Shown: positions 8,157 to 16,209, numbered from the stretch's first letter. The stretch is 64,000 nt of DNA from a bacterium (GCA_035528375.1 DATKYS010000132.1:1-64000); one strand, 5' to 3'. The notes: generated by a model from the sequence alone, not told the origin. Numbers and translations: made by a program.

Positions 8157-8519
8157 ATGAAGTCCGAGGAGAGGCGCGAGGTGCTGGATCGGGTGGTAGG
8201 TGGCGAGCTCTCCGCCGAGGAGGCGGACCGGCTCCTCGTCGGGGACGTCCCCGCCGTGGCCGGGCGGAACAGGTTCCTCATGATCAAGGTCCGCCAGGGG
8301 GACAAAACCAACGTGGACGTCCGCCTGCCCATCGGTCTGGCGAAAATTGCGAAGTTGTTCGTGCCCAAGCGGATAGACGTGAACGGCGAATCGGTGGACT
8401 TCGATTTCGACGAAATCATCCGGGTCGTCGAGAGCGAGGTGACGGGGAACATCGTCGAGGTGCACCAGGTGGACGACGAGACCGGCGAGGTCACCGACGT
8501 GAGCATCTATCTCGAATAG
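8157..8519 (+). CDS. SHOCT-like domain protein, copy 2
   Basis: A 120-residue tandem paralogue of the preceding gene. Shared segments include MIKVRQGDKTNVDVRLP against IIKVHQGDKTNVNVRVP, VESEV(E/T)GNIVEVHQ, and the final IYLE. The N-terminal hairpin (RREVLDRVVGGELSAEEADRLL) is retained. ATG at 8157 follows GGGAGGCAG. Third gene of the cassette; both products lack signal peptides and membrane segments, unlike LiaX. Confidence 0.75.
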   Translation: MKSEERREVLDRVVGGELSAEEADRLLVGDVPAVAGRNRFLMIKVRQGDKTNVDVRLPIGLAKIAKLFVPKRIDVNGESVDFDFDEIIRVVESEVTGNIVEVHQVDDETGEVTDVSIYLE

Positions 8520-8556
8520 AGCCTTGTGTCCATGTGTCCGCGACGACGAAATTAGG

Positions 8557-8576
8557 CAAGGGGCTTAAGCCCCTTG
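8557..8576. repeat. Palindromic repeat, copy 1 (REP-like)
   Basis: A perfect 20-base palindrome, CAAGGGGCTTAAGCCCCTTG, between the convergent SHOCT-like and CAP genes. Near-copies lie at 21786-21805 and 57105-57124. It may also end transcription from both sides. Confidence 0.7.
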
Positions 8577-8643
8577 TCTTGTTGGGTTCCGACCCGCCTT
8601 TTTCCGCCCCCGCCTCGGGAGCCGCTCGATGGACGGCGCCCGG

Positions 8644-9447
8644 CTAATGGGCGCCGTTGATGAGTAGCGCACGCTCCACCGGCTGGTTCGTGTCCACGTT
8701 GAACTGGTTGAAGATGTCCTTCGAGCCGAACTCCTCGGGGCCGATTCCCAGCTTGAGCGTGTAGGTTCCCGTCTCCTGCCTGAGCTTGATCACCGTGGCG
8801 AAGAAGCCGTCGGGGTCGGGGGTTATCGGGGCGAATTCCTGGGCGGAACCGCGGACGAAACAGCCGGGCCAGCCGTCGGCCAGGAGCCAGCCGGTCAGCT
8901 TCACGTTGTAGAAGGCGCCGTCGGAGACGATGGATATCGGGTTCAGCTCGATGCGCTTCGAGGTGAACACCTCCGTGACGTGGATTCCCTCCAGGTCCCC
9001 CCGGGAGCTGTGCACGATTCCGATGCCCACCCGGTTGAAATCTGGGTCGAGGATGTTCGCCCGGTGGGGCGGCGAATCCATCAGGCCCTCGAAGGTGGAC
9101 CGGGTGAGGGTCGCCCAGTCGTAGGGCCCGCTGCGGTAATCGGCCCCGATGTTCTCCCCGACCCAGACCTCCGTCAGCCCCGCGTTGGCCACGCGTTGGG
9201 GAACCGTCTCGCTCCCCGAAACCGGCGACTCGTGGCTGAAGTAGCCCAGGGTAACCATCTCCCAGGAGTGCTGTCGGGCGACCTGGGTGAAGGCGGGGTC
9301 CATGGCGAGGGGGGCCACGCCATCCTCGGCGCGGGCGGCGTTGACGAGCTCCAGCATGAGCTCCTCCGCCTCCGCCTCGCCGGTGAAGGCGGCGGCACCG
9401 ACCGCCGGGAGCAGGCAGAATATGATTGCGAAGAGCCCTTTGGGCAC
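8644..9447 (-). CDS. Secreted CAP-domain (SCP/PR-1-like) protein
   Basis: A 267-residue exoprotein with a signal peptide (LFAIIFCLLPAVGAAAF). The CAP domain covers about residues 25-155: LVNAARAEDGVAPL, the first His in ARQHSWEM, YFSHESP, GENIGA and WMDSPPHRANIL-like GLMDSPPHRANIL with the second His, then GIGIV. The C-terminal 110 residues form an unrecognised beta-rich domain (TLKLGIGPEE). Bacterial CAP proteins are extracellular; their activity is mostly unknown. GTG start at 9447. Convergent with the SHOCT-like cassette. Confidence 0.85.
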   Translation of the reverse strand: MPKGLFAIIFCLLPAVGAAAFTGEAEAEELMLELVNAARAEDGVAPLAMDPAFTQVARQHSWEMVTLGYFSHESPVSGSETVPQRVANAGLTEVWVGENIGADYRSGPYDWATLTRSTFEGLMDSPPHRANILDPDFNRVGIGIVHSSRGDLEGIHVTEVFTSKRIELNPISIVSDGAFYNVKLTGWLLADGWPGCFVRGSAQEFAPITPDPDGFFATVIKLRQETGTYTLKLGIGPEEFGSKDIFNQFNVDTNQPVERALLINGAH

Positions 9448-9570
9448 GGTTCAGCCGCCTTTCCGCCACCAATTATAGCGGCAAGAGCCCGCAGTTATCC
9501 AGGTTTTGCCGCTTGGCCGGCGGGTTCCCCCTGTGTTACCGTAGCCCCGTTCGAACCACCGGGAGGGTTT

Positions 9571-10032
9571 ATGAGAAGGGTTCCTCTAGTTTTGATTACC
9601 CTCGTTTTCCTGGCCTCCTGCGGCGGCAAGCCGCCCCGGGAGGAGTACGTTCAGGACCCGCGGTCCACCGCTGCCGAGACCCCCGACGTCACCGAGCCCC
9701 TGGGGTTCCCCGCCGGCGATCCGACCGCGGCGGTGGAAGCCTTTCTCCTGGCCGCCAAGCTCGGTCAGGACGAGAAGCTCGGGGAGATGCTCTACCCGCC
9801 CGGGGTGGGTGAGGAGGGCGCCGGGCTGGGTGAGAAGCTTAAAAACCTCGATGGCGCGGGAATCACCAATTGGGGCGAGGTCACCGTGGGCGCGGAGCGC
9901 CCGGGCGAGGGGGAGGTGCTGGAGAGCCGGGAGGTTACGGCGCGGGTACACCGGGGTGAGTCGTCGCGGGTCTGGCGCTTCACCGTGGTGCGCACGAACG
10001 CGGGCTGGTACATCCGGGATTTTGAGGACTGA
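9571..10032 (+). CDS. Small lipoprotein of unknown function
   Basis: A 153-residue lipoprotein: MRRVPLVLITLVFLASC gives a clean lipobox with Cys17. After a Pro-rich linker, FPAGDPTAAVEAFLLAAKLGQDEKLGEML to the WRFTVVRTNAGWYIRDFED end resembles the NTF2/DUF4878-like fold of small lipoproteins, but this is only a pattern impression. ATG at 9571 has GGGAGG four bases upstream; longer upstream frames run antisense to the CAP gene and are not credible. Convergent with holA, three bases apart. Confidence 0.7.
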   Translation: MRRVPLVLITLVFLASCGGKPPREEYVQDPRSTAAETPDVTEPLGFPAGDPTAAVEAFLLAAKLGQDEKLGEMLYPPGVGEEGAGLGEKLKNLDGAGITNWGEVTVGAERPGEGEVLESREVTARVHRGESSRVWRFTVVRTNAGWYIRDFED

Positions 10033-10035
10033 GCC

Positions 10036-11043
10036 TCACGCCCCGGTGAGCTCCTCCAGGAATGCGGGCCAGCCGCCCCGCCCCTTCGCGGCCAGGGCGT
10101 GGACGAGCTCGAGGAAGGCGGTCTCGATGGCCGGCAGTCCGCGTTTCACCGCCGCATCGAAGCCCAGCAGCGCCGACTGCGCCTCCCACAGCTCGCGGGG
10201 CGTGTGCCGTCCGGCCGCCCGCCGGTAACCGTCGAGGAAGTAGGGAGTCACCCCCGCCAGACGCGCCAGCTCGCCTTTTTCGAGGTCGCGCCGCGAGTGG
10301 AAACGGATGAGCTGTAAAATCCGGTAGTGACGCGCCAGGAGGCCGACGAGGCGGGGCATCTCGGCCGGGTCGGCCAGGGATCGGGCGGCCATGAGGCAGG
10401 CCTCGGCCTCCCGACCCGCGGTGACCAGGTCGCACAGACGGAAGGGATCGAAACCCGGCGCCGTGCCGACCGCCTGGGCCACCTGCTCCGCGGTGAGCGT
10501 GCCCCCCTTCTCCACGAGGAGGGACAGGCTCTCGCAGGCGTTCTCCAGGGTGTCCAGGTTCCCGGCGACGGCCAGGATAAGCTCCAGCGCCGGGGGGGCG
10601 GCCTTGACACCGCGCTCGTCGAGGAAGTGGAGGGCGGCCTTGCGCAGGTCGGCCTCTTTCAACGGCTCGCACTCGACGGTGGAGTCCTGCAATTCCTTCG
10701 ACAGGCGGGTGCGCCGGTCCAGCCGTTCCAGCACCACCGCCAGGTGGTTGGGCGGTCTGACATTAGGGAGAAGTTTGAGTACCGTCTCCACCAGCTCCGC
10801 CGGGAGGGTGTCCCCCTCGATGACGGCGAGGCGTGCGGCGCCGAAAAGGGGCAGCGTCTGAACGGCGTCGGCGAGCTCGCCGGGCGCCACGTCGGTGCCG
10901 TACCGCTCCAGGTCGGCTCCCGCCCCCAGGGTGTCGCGCAGCGCTGCCAGGGCCCTCCTCCGCAGCCCCGCCTCCGGACCGGCGATGAGGGCCACGGCGG
11001 GCGGCTCTTTTCCCAAAACACTGCGCCAACGTGTAAGGTTCAC
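10036..11043 (-). CDS. holA: DNA polymerase III delta subunit
   Basis: Clamp-loader wrench that opens the beta sliding clamp. 335 residues, the usual HolA length. Features of the family: an AAA-like N-terminal region (VALIAGPEAGLRRRALAAL), TLPLFGAARLAVIEGDTLPAEL about residues 63-85, LAVVLERLDRRTRLSKEL, a lid region ILAVAGNLDTLENACESLSLLV (about 160-182), and the C-terminal collar helices (RHYRILQLIRF, LELVHALAAKG). As in other delta subunits, no Walker ATP site is present. GTG start at 11043. Confidence 0.9.
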   Translation of the reverse strand: MNLTRWRSVLGKEPPAVALIAGPEAGLRRRALAALRDTLGAGADLERYGTDVAPGELADAVQTLPLFGAARLAVIEGDTLPAELVETVLKLLPNVRPPNHLAVVLERLDRRTRLSKELQDSTVECEPLKEADLRKAALHFLDERGVKAAPPALELILAVAGNLDTLENACESLSLLVEKGGTLTAEQVAQAVGTAPGFDPFRLCDLVTAGREAEACLMAARSLADPAEMPRLVGLLARHYRILQLIRFHSRRDLEKGELARLAGVTPYFLDGYRRAAGRHTPRELWEAQSALLGFDAAVKRGLPAIETAFLELVHALAAKGRGGWPAFLEELTGA

Positions 11044-11096
11044 GCCCCAAGGATACCCGGCTCCGCCCTTTGTATCAAGGGCCGAATTGGCGTCTA

Positions 11097-11125
11097 TTGT
11101 CTTAGGCCGCCCCAGGCCGTATAAT
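11097..11125 (+). promoter_or_regulatory. Sigma-70-type promoter, apparently leaderless
   Basis: TTGTCT, 17 bases, TATAAT. Only seven bases separate the -10 from the GTG start at 11133, so the predicted mRNA begins at or within a base of the start codon. Confidence 0.75.
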
Positions 11126-11132
11126 CACCACC

Positions 11133-12200
11133 GTGAGATTATTCGCGACCCTCCTGGTGCTTCTGGCGCTCCTCGCCGTCTCCTCCGGTGCGACGGAGGC
11201 CTACTACCGCACCCTTTCAAATTTAAACTGCCGTCCCCTGGCGATGGGCGGCGCCTTTCTGGCCGTACCCTGCGAGTTCGAGGCGGCGCTCTACAACCCG
11301 GCCGGCTTCGTCCACGGGGAGGGGTTCGGCGGGGTGCTGAACCTGGGCCTCACCATGTACTGGCTCTGCCGCGGATTCGGGGAGGAGGCCCGAATGCAGG
11401 ACGTGGAGCTCGGCGGCTCTCCGGGCTCCGATTTCGCCACCCTCGCCCTCTCCACCCTGGTGGGCGCCAAAGCGCTCAGCTACTCCGTCGGTGGATTCTA
11501 CGCCTTCTGCAACCTCTGGGAGGAGAGCCTCGCCGATCCGGCGACCTTCGATGACCCCCATTTCTTCCACGTCAAGGGGCTCTGGGCCGATCGCACCAAC
11601 ACCCTCGGGGCGGGATACCGCTTCCCCGAGGGGGTCACGCTGGCCGTGAGCGGGAGCTACTACTCCCGCGAGTACCCGGTGGTGCGTGAGGGTGGGGCTC
11701 TCGATGAAGTCGTTGACTGGGAGCGCAGGAGCGGCTACGGCTTTACCGTGGGCGCCACCTGGGAGTTCATCCCCCGCGCCTACGTGGCCGCCACCTATGT
11801 GGACCTCCCCGATAATCTCCCCGGCTGTCGGGCCAACCTGGAGGGCCTGGGCGACGAGACCATCAACGTCGGCGCCGCGTGGTTCCCCTTTCCCGACGTC
11901 GTCTTCTCCCTGGACGTACGCAACCTGGTCAACAGCCGGGCCGAGGCCTTCCGCGAGGTAAGGGTCGGGCTGGATCAGCGTCTGCTGCCCCACCTGACCT
12001 TCCGGGCCGGTTACGCCTACACGGGTGAGGAGGAGCACCTGTGGAGCCTCGGGTTGGGGGTGGGTGACGGCAGCCTGGGCGCCGCGGGCGGCATCCAGAC
12101 GAACCTGGCCCAGAGCAACTACATCCTCAACTACACGTTTCTGAAGAACCAGACCGCCGACCAGATTTACCACCTCCTGAGCTTCGTCGTGACGTTCTAG
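11133..12200 (+). CDS. Secreted outer-membrane beta-barrel, PorV/FadL-like
   Basis: A 355-residue protein with a signal peptide (LFATLLVLLALLAVSSGATEA). The mature start CRPLAMGGAFLAVPCEFEAALYNPAGF (in two parts: residues about 29-38 and 46-55) is the PorV/PorQ/UPF0164 hallmark of FadL-fold barrels: MGGAF followed by NPAGF. The rest alternates amphipathic strands with aromatic residues and ends in an aromatic strand (LSFVVTF). PorV is the SprA partner and shuttle in type IX secretion; with an SprA-like gene in this window that role is plausible but inferred. GTG start at 11133 has no Shine-Dalgarno sequence and sits right behind a promoter. Confidence 0.7.
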   Translation: MRLFATLLVLLALLAVSSGATEAYYRTLSNLNCRPLAMGGAFLAVPCEFEAALYNPAGFVHGEGFGGVLNLGLTMYWLCRGFGEEARMQDVELGGSPGSDFATLALSTLVGAKALSYSVGGFYAFCNLWEESLADPATFDDPHFFHVKGLWADRTNTLGAGYRFPEGVTLAVSGSYYSREYPVVREGGALDEVVDWERRSGYGFTVGATWEFIPRAYVAATYVDLPDNLPGCRANLEGLGDETINVGAAWFPFPDVVFSLDVRNLVNSRAEAFREVRVGLDQRLLPHLTFRAGYAYTGEEEHLWSLGLGVGDGSLGAAGGIQTNLAQSNYILNYTFLKNQTADQIYHLLSFVVTF

Positions 12201-12213
12201 CCCGCGGGCTCCC

Positions 12214-12242
12214 TTGACACAACGGTTTAACGGGAATACCAT
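12214..12242 (+). promoter_or_regulatory. Sigma-70-type promoter close to the start codon
   Basis: TTGACA, 17 bases, TACCAT. Eleven bases lie between the -10 and the ATG at 12254, predicting a leader of only about four bases. Confidence 0.75.
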
Positions 12243-12253
12243 CCACGGTGGAA

Positions 12254-12829
12254 ATGGGTGCCGCCGCAAAAGCCCTGATTCCGCTTCCCGCGCTCCTCCT
12301 GCTCGGCTCCCTGGGCTGCGTTCAGGCCCAGTTCAACGTCGAGCTGGTGGACGCCAAGACGATGTTGGAAAACCAGGTTCTGGGCAGCTACGCCGAGCTG
12401 GGGGAAGACGTGTGGATGGTTTCCAACGTCCGTGCGACCGGGGAGCTCATCTACGGCTACGAGCCCCTGATATTCGAGGGTGAGCTGGACCCGGAGAAGG
12501 CCGCCGCCCTGACCGCGCTCCTGGACACGCTCTACACCGCCGATGAGGTCACCCGCCTGAAGGCGACCGGGCTCATCGGGGAGACCGCCGGGGGCTACCT
12601 GGCGGTGACCCCCGCCGGCGAGGGGGGCGTCTACGCCGAGGAGATCGTCGGACGCGAGAACAACAACCGGGGCCTCGTATACGACCGGCTGGCGGTCACC
12701 ACGCCGGAGCTGGCCCGTTTCCCCGACCCCCGGGCCGAGGTGGAGAAAGTCTTCGCCCGCTACTACCGGGAGAAACTCGCCCCGGGGATGTACTACCTCG
12801 ACGAAGCGGGCAACTGGTTGCAGCTCTGA
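12254..12829 (+). CDS. Secreted protein of unknown function
   Basis: A 191-residue protein with a signal peptide (ALIPLPALLLLGSLGCVQAQ); cleavage after VQA is more likely than lipidation because the residues before Cys do not make a good lipobox. The mature part is acidic and mixed alpha/beta, with no recognised motif. ATG at 12254 is preferred to the GTG at 12248 because the promoter predicts transcription starting near 12249-12250. It follows the PorV-like barrel but has its own promoter. Confidence 0.6.
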   Translation: MGAAAKALIPLPALLLLGSLGCVQAQFNVELVDAKTMLENQVLGSYAELGEDVWMVSNVRATGELIYGYEPLIFEGELDPEKAAALTALLDTLYTADEVTRLKATGLIGETAGGYLAVTPAGEGGVYAEEIVGRENNNRGLVYDRLAVTTPELARFPDPRAEVEKVFARYYREKLAPGMYYLDEAGNWLQL

Positions 12830-12895
12830 ACGTCGCGGCGGGGATGGGGAACGGCGCGTCCAGCCGCTTCTTTTTTTATCCGAGGTGGATCGCCC

Positions 12896-14068
12896 TTGAG
12901 TAAGCGGGATAAAGTCAAACGGCCGGCTTTCCGCACGCAGCGGGAAGGGGTGGCCTTCCGCCGCCACGATTTCGCCAGGCTGCGCTCCAACGCGCAGAAG
13001 GCGCTGAAGGCCCTGCAGAAACGGGACCCCGACGGCGAGAAGAGGCTGCTCGACGACCGGGACGGCTTCGGCGCAGCCGTGGCCGCACTCGTCAAGGTCC
13101 CCGAGTGGTCCAACGTCCGCCTCGACCCGCGGGTCATCGCCGACTACATCGCCTCGAAGAAGCCGCCCGAGGGGGGCAAAGAGGAGGCGATGGCCGAATA
13201 CATCGGGACCTGCCTGGACGAAATCGTGGACGACCAGGCGCGGATGGGACTCACCGTCATCGCCCTGAGCGCGCAGGTGAACCTGGTCGGCCGGAACGAG
13301 GACCGCCTGGCCTGGATGAACCTCGTCATGCTCAACCTTTTCACCAATCCCGAGGCCAAGCCCCGGGGCATCCCGATACTGCACCACCTGTTCTGGCTCA
13401 ACTACGGCGATTACGTGTTTCAGCGCAACGTAATGGGCTTCGTGGGGCAGGTGCTCGATCCGGACCTTCTCCAGGGCGATGTGTTCCGCGAGGTGCTGGC
13501 CCAGGATTGGGAGGCGGAGGCGATTGACCTCGGGGGTCTGGCGGAGAGCCTCGGGGTCAAGCCCGAGGATGTTCCGGTCAAGGTCTGCGAGACGACCCGG
13601 CTGACGACCCTCGCCGCCGAGCGGTTCGAGGGGTTCGTTCCCGACGATGACCTGGTGGAGCGGACCCTGGACGTCATCTCAGACCAGGCGGTGGAGCTGA
13701 TGCGGGCCGCTCTGGACAACCGGGCCAAGCGGGAGGAGCTCGAGGCGGCCGCCGCCGGCCTGGTCCGCCAGGTGGCGACGGAGGCCGCCCGCGCCTTCCA
13801 GGCCAAGGGGTATCTGGAGAATCTGGAGCGGACCCTGGCCGAGCTGGAGGCCTCCGACGCGGGATCCCTCCCCCGGGAGCTGGCGCGCCGGGCGAAGATC
13901 GTCCTCGGCAGCCTGCCCACCCGGTTCAACCCCCTCTTCGACGCCCTCTTGATCCTCGGTGTGCGCCGGAGGGCCGCGCGGGACTACCACGAGAGCGCCG
14001 AGAAGCGGGCGGAGCCCACGGAGGTTCCCGGTGGGAAGGGGAAACCCGAGCCGCCCCCCGACGTATAA
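12896..14068 (+). CDS. Conserved-looking hypothetical protein, 390 residues
   Basis: No family recognised. A soluble, largely helical protein without signal peptide: a basic N-terminus (KRDKVKRPAFRTQREG), a central region with LVMLNLFTNPEAKPRGIPILHHLFWLNYGDYVF (described as a span, about residues 143-175), then long charged helices (ELEAAAAGLVRQVATEAARA) and a Pro-rich tail. TTG start at 12896 has GAGGTGG seven bases upstream. Only 16 bases separate it from ridA, which probably shares its transcript. Confidence 0.65.
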   Translation: MSKRDKVKRPAFRTQREGVAFRRHDFARLRSNAQKALKALQKRDPDGEKRLLDDRDGFGAAVAALVKVPEWSNVRLDPRVIADYIASKKPPEGGKEEAMAEYIGTCLDEIVDDQARMGLTVIALSAQVNLVGRNEDRLAWMNLVMLNLFTNPEAKPRGIPILHHLFWLNYGDYVFQRNVMGFVGQVLDPDLLQGDVFREVLAQDWEAEAIDLGGLAESLGVKPEDVPVKVCETTRLTTLAAERFEGFVPDDDLVERTLDVISDQAVELMRAALDNRAKREELEAAAAGLVRQVATEAARAFQAKGYLENLERTLAELEASDAGSLPRELARRAKIVLGSLPTRFNPLFDALLILGVRRRAARDYHESAEKRAEPTEVPGGKGKPEPPPDV

Positions 14069-14084
14069 AGACCAGGAGGTTTCG

Positions 14085-14471
14085 ATGCAGCGCCACACCG
14101 TATCCACCGACGAGGCTCCGCAAGCGGTAGGCCCTTACAGCCAGGCGGTCGTGTCTGGAGGCTTCGTCTTCACGGCGGGCCAGATTCCGCTCAATCTCTC
14201 CACGGGCGAGCTCGAGCAGAACGACATCGAGACGGCCACCCGGCGCGTCTTGGCGAACCTGGACGCGGTTCTGCGAGCCGCCGGAAGCTCCCTGGATCGG
14301 GCGGTCAAGCTCACCGTTTTCATGACCGACCTGGGGCTTTTCTCCAGGATGAACGAGGTTTACGCCGGGTTTTTTAAAGGGGACCCGCCCGCGCGCTCGG
14401 CGGTCCAGGTCGGAGCCCTCCCCAGGGGGGCCGTCATCGAAATCGAGGCCGTGGCCGTCCTCGAGGGCTGA
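14085..14471 (+). CDS. ridA: RidA family 2-iminobutanoate/2-iminopropanoate deaminase
   Basis: Cytosolic enzyme that hydrolyses reactive enamine/imine intermediates released by PLP enzymes. 128 residues, the family length. Motifs: APQAVGPYSQAV (residues 11-22), FTAGQIPL (about 29), NLDAVLRAAGSSLD, VFMTDL, and the active-site region PARSAVQVGALPRGAVIEIEA with the conserved Arg and Glu. ATG at 14085 is preceded by a consensus AGGAGG. Only longer frames start further upstream, inside the previous gene. Confidence 0.95.
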   Translation: MQRHTVSTDEAPQAVGPYSQAVVSGGFVFTAGQIPLNLSTGELEQNDIETATRRVLANLDAVLRAAGSSLDRAVKLTVFMTDLGLFSRMNEVYAGFFKGDPPARSAVQVGALPRGAVIEIEAVAVLEG

Positions 14472-14527
14472 TCCGTCCCGGCGGCGATGAGAAAACGTAT
14501 CCGCGGCAGGTCCGATAAACCGCGGGC

Positions 14528-14557
14528 TTGACAGCCCCTCGTTCTTAACCGTAAAAT
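14528..14557 (+). promoter_or_regulatory. Sigma-70-type promoter for the 264-residue lipoprotein
   Basis: TTGACA, 18 bases, TAAAAT, ending 34 bases before the ATG at 14592. Confidence 0.65.
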
Positions 14558-14591
14558 CCAGCGGACTGACCAGAAAAAGGGAGATCAGTTC

Positions 14592-15386
14592 ATGAATCGC
14601 TCCCTCATTTACGCCGTCCCGTTCGTTTTTCTCCTGGCCCTCGCCTGCACGGACCTCCCCCTCAACGTCCACGGTGACACGCCCACCGACGGCCAGTTGA
14701 AGATCATGGCCCTGACCGACGTCGTGGAAATCCTGGCCCGCAGGCCGGAGATGATGCCCGGCCTCATCCAGGGGATCAGCGACGTTTCCAAGGGGGACAA
14801 GACCGCCCTGCACGATAGGTTGGAAGAGGAGCTCATCAGCATCTTAACCCGACGGGGCTACTTCGTCGGGGCCGTGGCCGCGCCCGAGGAGGAGAGCGAG
14901 ACGGAAGAGGCGCTGCGGGAAGCGCATGAAGAGAAGGAGATGGTGGTGTCCGGAGCGGGTGCTGACGGTAACACCGCCGGGGCCCAGGATCCCGTGGAAT
15001 CCACCCCCTCGTCCTCTCCGTCCTCCCCGTCCCGGACCGAAGACTCTACCCATACCGTGGCCAAACCGGGCACCCTGGAGTACCGTCTGGTCGAGTGCCG
15101 GGTCATCTACACCCGGGCTGGATCGGGCGTGAAACGTCAGGCCGTGGCGGTGGTTCATTTCCGTATCCCCAGCTCCTCGGGCGAGGGGTACGCCTGGGCC
15201 GGCGACATCACCGGCTCCGCCGAGGACGTCGTGTCCACCACGGCCGCCGAGGAGTTGATAGACACCCGCTACGCCGACATCGGCCCCACGTCGCCCGAGG
15301 AGGAGGAGACGCCGATTCTGGAGCCGATTATCGTGACCGCCGTAACCGTGGGTCTGATCGTCCTCTTCAGTTTCACCAGCCAGTAG
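14592..15386 (+). CDS. Lipoprotein with C-terminal hydrophobic segment, unknown function
   Basis: 264 residues. MNRSLIYAVPFVFLLALAC gives a lipobox (LALAC, Cys19). Residues 33-90 are helical (IMALTDVVEILARRPEMM), residues about 97-155 are a low-complexity Glu then Ser/Pro linker, and residues about 158-220 form a conserved-looking domain (LEYRLVECRVIYTRAG ... GYAWAGDITG). The last 20 residues are a hydrophobic segment (IIVTAVTVGLIVLF). Lipid anchor plus a membrane-like tail could bridge two membranes, or the tail may pack within the protein. GGGAG lies eight bases before the ATG. Possible curli-type or FlgO-like relative; not sure. Confidence 0.6.
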   Translation: MNRSLIYAVPFVFLLALACTDLPLNVHGDTPTDGQLKIMALTDVVEILARRPEMMPGLIQGISDVSKGDKTALHDRLEEELISILTRRGYFVGAVAAPEEESETEEALREAHEEKEMVVSGAGADGNTAGAQDPVESTPSSSPSSPSRTEDSTHTVAKPGTLEYRLVECRVIYTRAGSGVKRQAVAVVHFRIPSSSGEGYAWAGDITGSAEDVVSTTAAEELIDTRYADIGPTSPEEEETPILEPIIVTAVTVGLIVLFSFTSQ

Positions 15387-15503
15387 GGTCGGCTGGAGGC
15401 GGGTCTGCGCCCCGGAATACCGCGATACGTCGAGCTGAGAAAAAGACTCCCGCGCATATTAGTGTTTCTGTTGACGGTGGCGGAATACAGCTCAATAACG
15501 ATT

Positions 15504-15529
15504 AAAAAAACGCCCCCTCGGGCGTTTTT
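15504..15529. terminator. Bidirectional terminator 1
   Basis: AAAACGCCC / GGGCGTTTT stem with flanking A and T runs between convergent genes. Confidence 0.75.
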
Positions 15530-15578
15530 CTCGCCGGCTCGCGGGCGTCCCCCGCCCGGGCCGCCACGAAGCTGAAAT

Positions 15579-15604
15579 AAAAAACGCCCCCCCTGGCGTT
15601 TTTC
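15579..15604. terminator. Bidirectional terminator 2
   Basis: AAAAACGCC / GGCGTTTTT stem 75 bases from the first and nearly the same in stem sequence; serves the minus-strand cupredoxin gene and backs up the plus-strand terminator. Confidence 0.75.
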
Positions 15605-15639
15605 TTCGTCGTTTTGCGGGCTTTTTCCCTTCGGCGATC

Positions 15640-15996
15640 CTAGCGGTAAAGGCTGAGGATTACACCCCAACTGGTCATCGCCACACCGCTGGGCTCCACG
15701 ATGACGGTCCCGGTGGCGTAGGGGTACTGTGGGTCGTTGTAATCGAAGGAGCCCGAGGTGTTGAAGGTGCGGGTGTACGTTTCGCCGGGATCCAAAAATC
15801 CCGAGTCCCACAGCCCGTCCACGGATTTGGTACGGTGCGTGTGCGCGCCGTCGTTGGTCCAACGGACGCGGTCTCCGGGTGAGACGGTGACTATCGCGGG
15901 ACTGAACAAGTTGTCGCCGATGCTGACCTCGTGGACCTCCGCCAGGGCCGCCAGCGCCAGGGTGAGGATGCCGAATACGAGCAATCCTCTTCTCAT
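15640..15996 (-). CDS. Exported cupredoxin-fold protein lacking most copper ligands
   Basis: 118 residues: signal peptide (GLLVFGILTLALAALAE) and a plastocyanin/amicyanin-like domain (FSPAIVTVSPGDRVRWTNDG; HTHRTKS; DSGFLDPGETYTRTF; ATGTVIVEP). The first copper His is present (AHTHRT), but the C-terminal loop that normally supplies Cys, His and Met reads YNDPQYPYATG, so a type 1 copper site is not expected. The protein ends SWGVILSLYR, a tail resembling C-terminal motifs of other exported proteins in candidate phyla. ATG at 15996 with GGAGG eight bases upstream is preferred to an ATG at 16038 that would hide the signal peptide. Confidence 0.8.
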   Translation of the reverse strand: MRRGLLVFGILTLALAALAEVHEVSIGDNLFSPAIVTVSPGDRVRWTNDGAHTHRTKSVDGLWDSGFLDPGETYTRTFNTSGSFDYNDPQYPYATGTVIVEPSGVAMTSWGVILSLYR

Positions 15997-16165
15997 CGCG
16001 CAGCCTCCGATTTCGGGGGGATTTGGCAGATCCTCCACTGTAAGAATAGCCTGAAATAAGGAAATGTCAAGAGCCGGCGTGTATTTTTTATATTTCGGAC
16101 GACCGGGCTGTTCCGGGTGAACCGTTGTCGTTCCGGTTTTTTATGTACGTCTAGCCACCCACGCC

Positions 16166-16194
16166 AAAGCCCCCGCCGCGGTGCGGCAGGGGCT
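16166..16194 (-). terminator. GC-rich terminator after the DUF1858 pair
   Basis: Minus-strand hairpin AGCCCCTGCCGC / GCGGCGGGGGCT followed by a short T run. Confidence 0.6.
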
Positions 16195-16209
16195 CGTCGT
16201 CGTAAAATC

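Noticed and set aside
8980-9570. N-terminal extension of the lipoprotein at 9571
   Set aside because: Antisense to the CAP gene and unlike any protein domain; the lipobox signal peptide begins at 9571 right after a GGGAGG.
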